Assembly (NCBI GenBank): GCA_023413895.1
Contig: JAEZOU010000089.1
Location: forward strand, 1-31,547
Source: Bacteroidota bacterium
Lineage (GTDB): Bacteria > Bacteroidota > Bacteroidia > Bacteroidales > WCHB1-69
Length of the DNA stretch: 31,547 nt
Reading direction: 5' to 3'
The notes under the pieces are model-generated. The model saw only the letters and a list, made by a program, of their open reading frames with translations, had not been told where the DNA came from and did no database searches. Of the stretch, positions 30,951 through 31,547 are shown piece after piece. Position 1 is the first letter of the stretch. Every line of letters begins with the position of its first letter. A program made the position numbers and the translations under genes.

Positions 30951-31547
30951 TTAATCGTTAAGTTCATTACCATTTTCATCATACATCTGGTTCTTCACAC
31001 AGCGCACACTCAAGCCATAGTTTGCAGCGATAGTTTCTTCTGTAACGGCATCGCAACCATAGAATAGAGAAGATGCTCGATATGAATTACGATTTGCTTG
31101 CACGGTGCTCCAATAAAGAGTTTGTCCGAGTAAATTTTCAAAACGTTCTGTATCTACATTATAAAAGCCTGCGGGAAGAGCATTAAAACCTGTATAGTTG
31201 GTACCTGGTTTAAGCCAGAGATTTTGAGACATCAAATCGTAGGCATCGATTGGAGTTAGGGAAGCCAAATTTTGAGCATTTGGGATATGCCAACCTTTGG
31301 GGCAGATTCCAGTTACAAAGCCACCATTTTGGGTGATAGCAGGTTCATCACTACTATTTTCTGGAACGCCCACTGCGGCATACCAAGTATAGAGGCGGCC
31401 ATATTGTTCTAAATTCTCCTCCTCATTAGGGAACTGTTGAGAATAGTAAATCATATTAGGAATCTCGTTTCCTTCTGCATCGTGGGTATTGCGTAGATTA
31501 CGAGCGGTCCAGCAATAGCGTTGGGGAGCATAGCCCACAAAAAGCGA
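30951..31547 (-). CDS. FISUMP-domain protein, C-terminal part (5' end outside the window)
   Basis: The frame is open to the window edge, and the first codons inside the window read SLFVGYAPQRYCWTARNLRNTH. The internal GTG at 31538 is not the true start. The visible 198 residues are one FISUMP domain: CWTARNL, YGRLYTWYAAVG, CPKGWHIPNAQNLASL, GFNALPAGFYN, LYWSTVQ and LSVRCVKN, followed by a short tail MYDENGNELND. It is the upstream gene of the operon with the 757-residue paralog. Signal peptide and any other domains are not visible. Confidence 0.88.
   Translation of the reverse strand, partial: SLFVGYAPQRYCWTARNLRNTHDAEGNEIPNMIYYSQQFPNEEENLEQYGRLYTWYAAVGVPENSSDEPAITQNGGFVTGICPKGWHIPNAQNLASLTPIDAYDLMSQNLWLKPGTNYTGFNALPAGFYNVDTERFENLLGQTLYWSTVQANRNSYRASSLFYGCDAVTEETIAANYGLSVRCVKNQMYDENGNELND

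Overview
The window looks like chromosomal DNA of a low-GC member of the Bacteroidota, most likely order Bacteroidales. Three things point there. Nearly every gene or operon start is preceded by the Bacteroidota -7 box TAnnTTTG, usually as TACTTTTG or TATTTTTG, and Shine-Dalgarno sites are largely absent. A secreted protease ends in a type IX secretion (Por) sorting domain. The gene content (TonB receptor under a THI box, FISUMP-domain proteins, long-leader ATP synthase subunit a, ATP-type PEP carboxykinase, large NagB-like fusion) is typical of the group. I cannot name a genus from the sequence.

Layout. 1-1601 is a minus-strand operon: lipoprotein, phosphatidylserine decarboxylase, then the first codons of a family 2 glycosyltransferase. 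1699-2893 holds nth overlapping a small conserved protein, then a shared terminator and tRNA-Leu on the other strand. 3425-5869 is a TPP riboswitch controlling a TonB-dependent receptor, probably for thiamin uptake. 5870-6500 carries a probable HUH-transposase remnant and two terminators. 6500-8602 is a C10 (streptopain-like) protease exported by T9SS. 8806-10841 encodes the membrane (Fo) half of ATP synthase, atpB-atpE-atpF, without the F1 genes. Then come tRNA-Met, a small radical SAM protein with unusual cysteine spacing, and YqgE facing a DUF2147 protein.

13220-15475 is an accessory island: an hsdM 5' fragment, an intact-looking Fic protein, a 42-bp tandem array of hairpins, and a truncated HNH-endonuclease-like protein. 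It looks like the remains of a type I restriction-modification locus. Housekeeping resumes with recR (minus), pckA and a two-domain NagB-like/PIG-L-like protein. A minus operon follows with a 1020-residue TPR protein and an outer-membrane barrel, then cdd. The right end is a cluster of three FISUMP-domain surface proteins, the last cut by the window edge.

The most notable feature no gene explains is a family of three same-orientation intergenic repeats (about 177-249 bp, at 11753, 16313 and 21129) with shared ends and a conserved internal GC-rich hairpin. Other points worth following are the 42-bp hairpin array after fic, the riboswitch expression platform, the atpE/atpF intercistronic hairpin, the radical SAM protein, and the NagB-like fusion that has lost a catalytic Glu.
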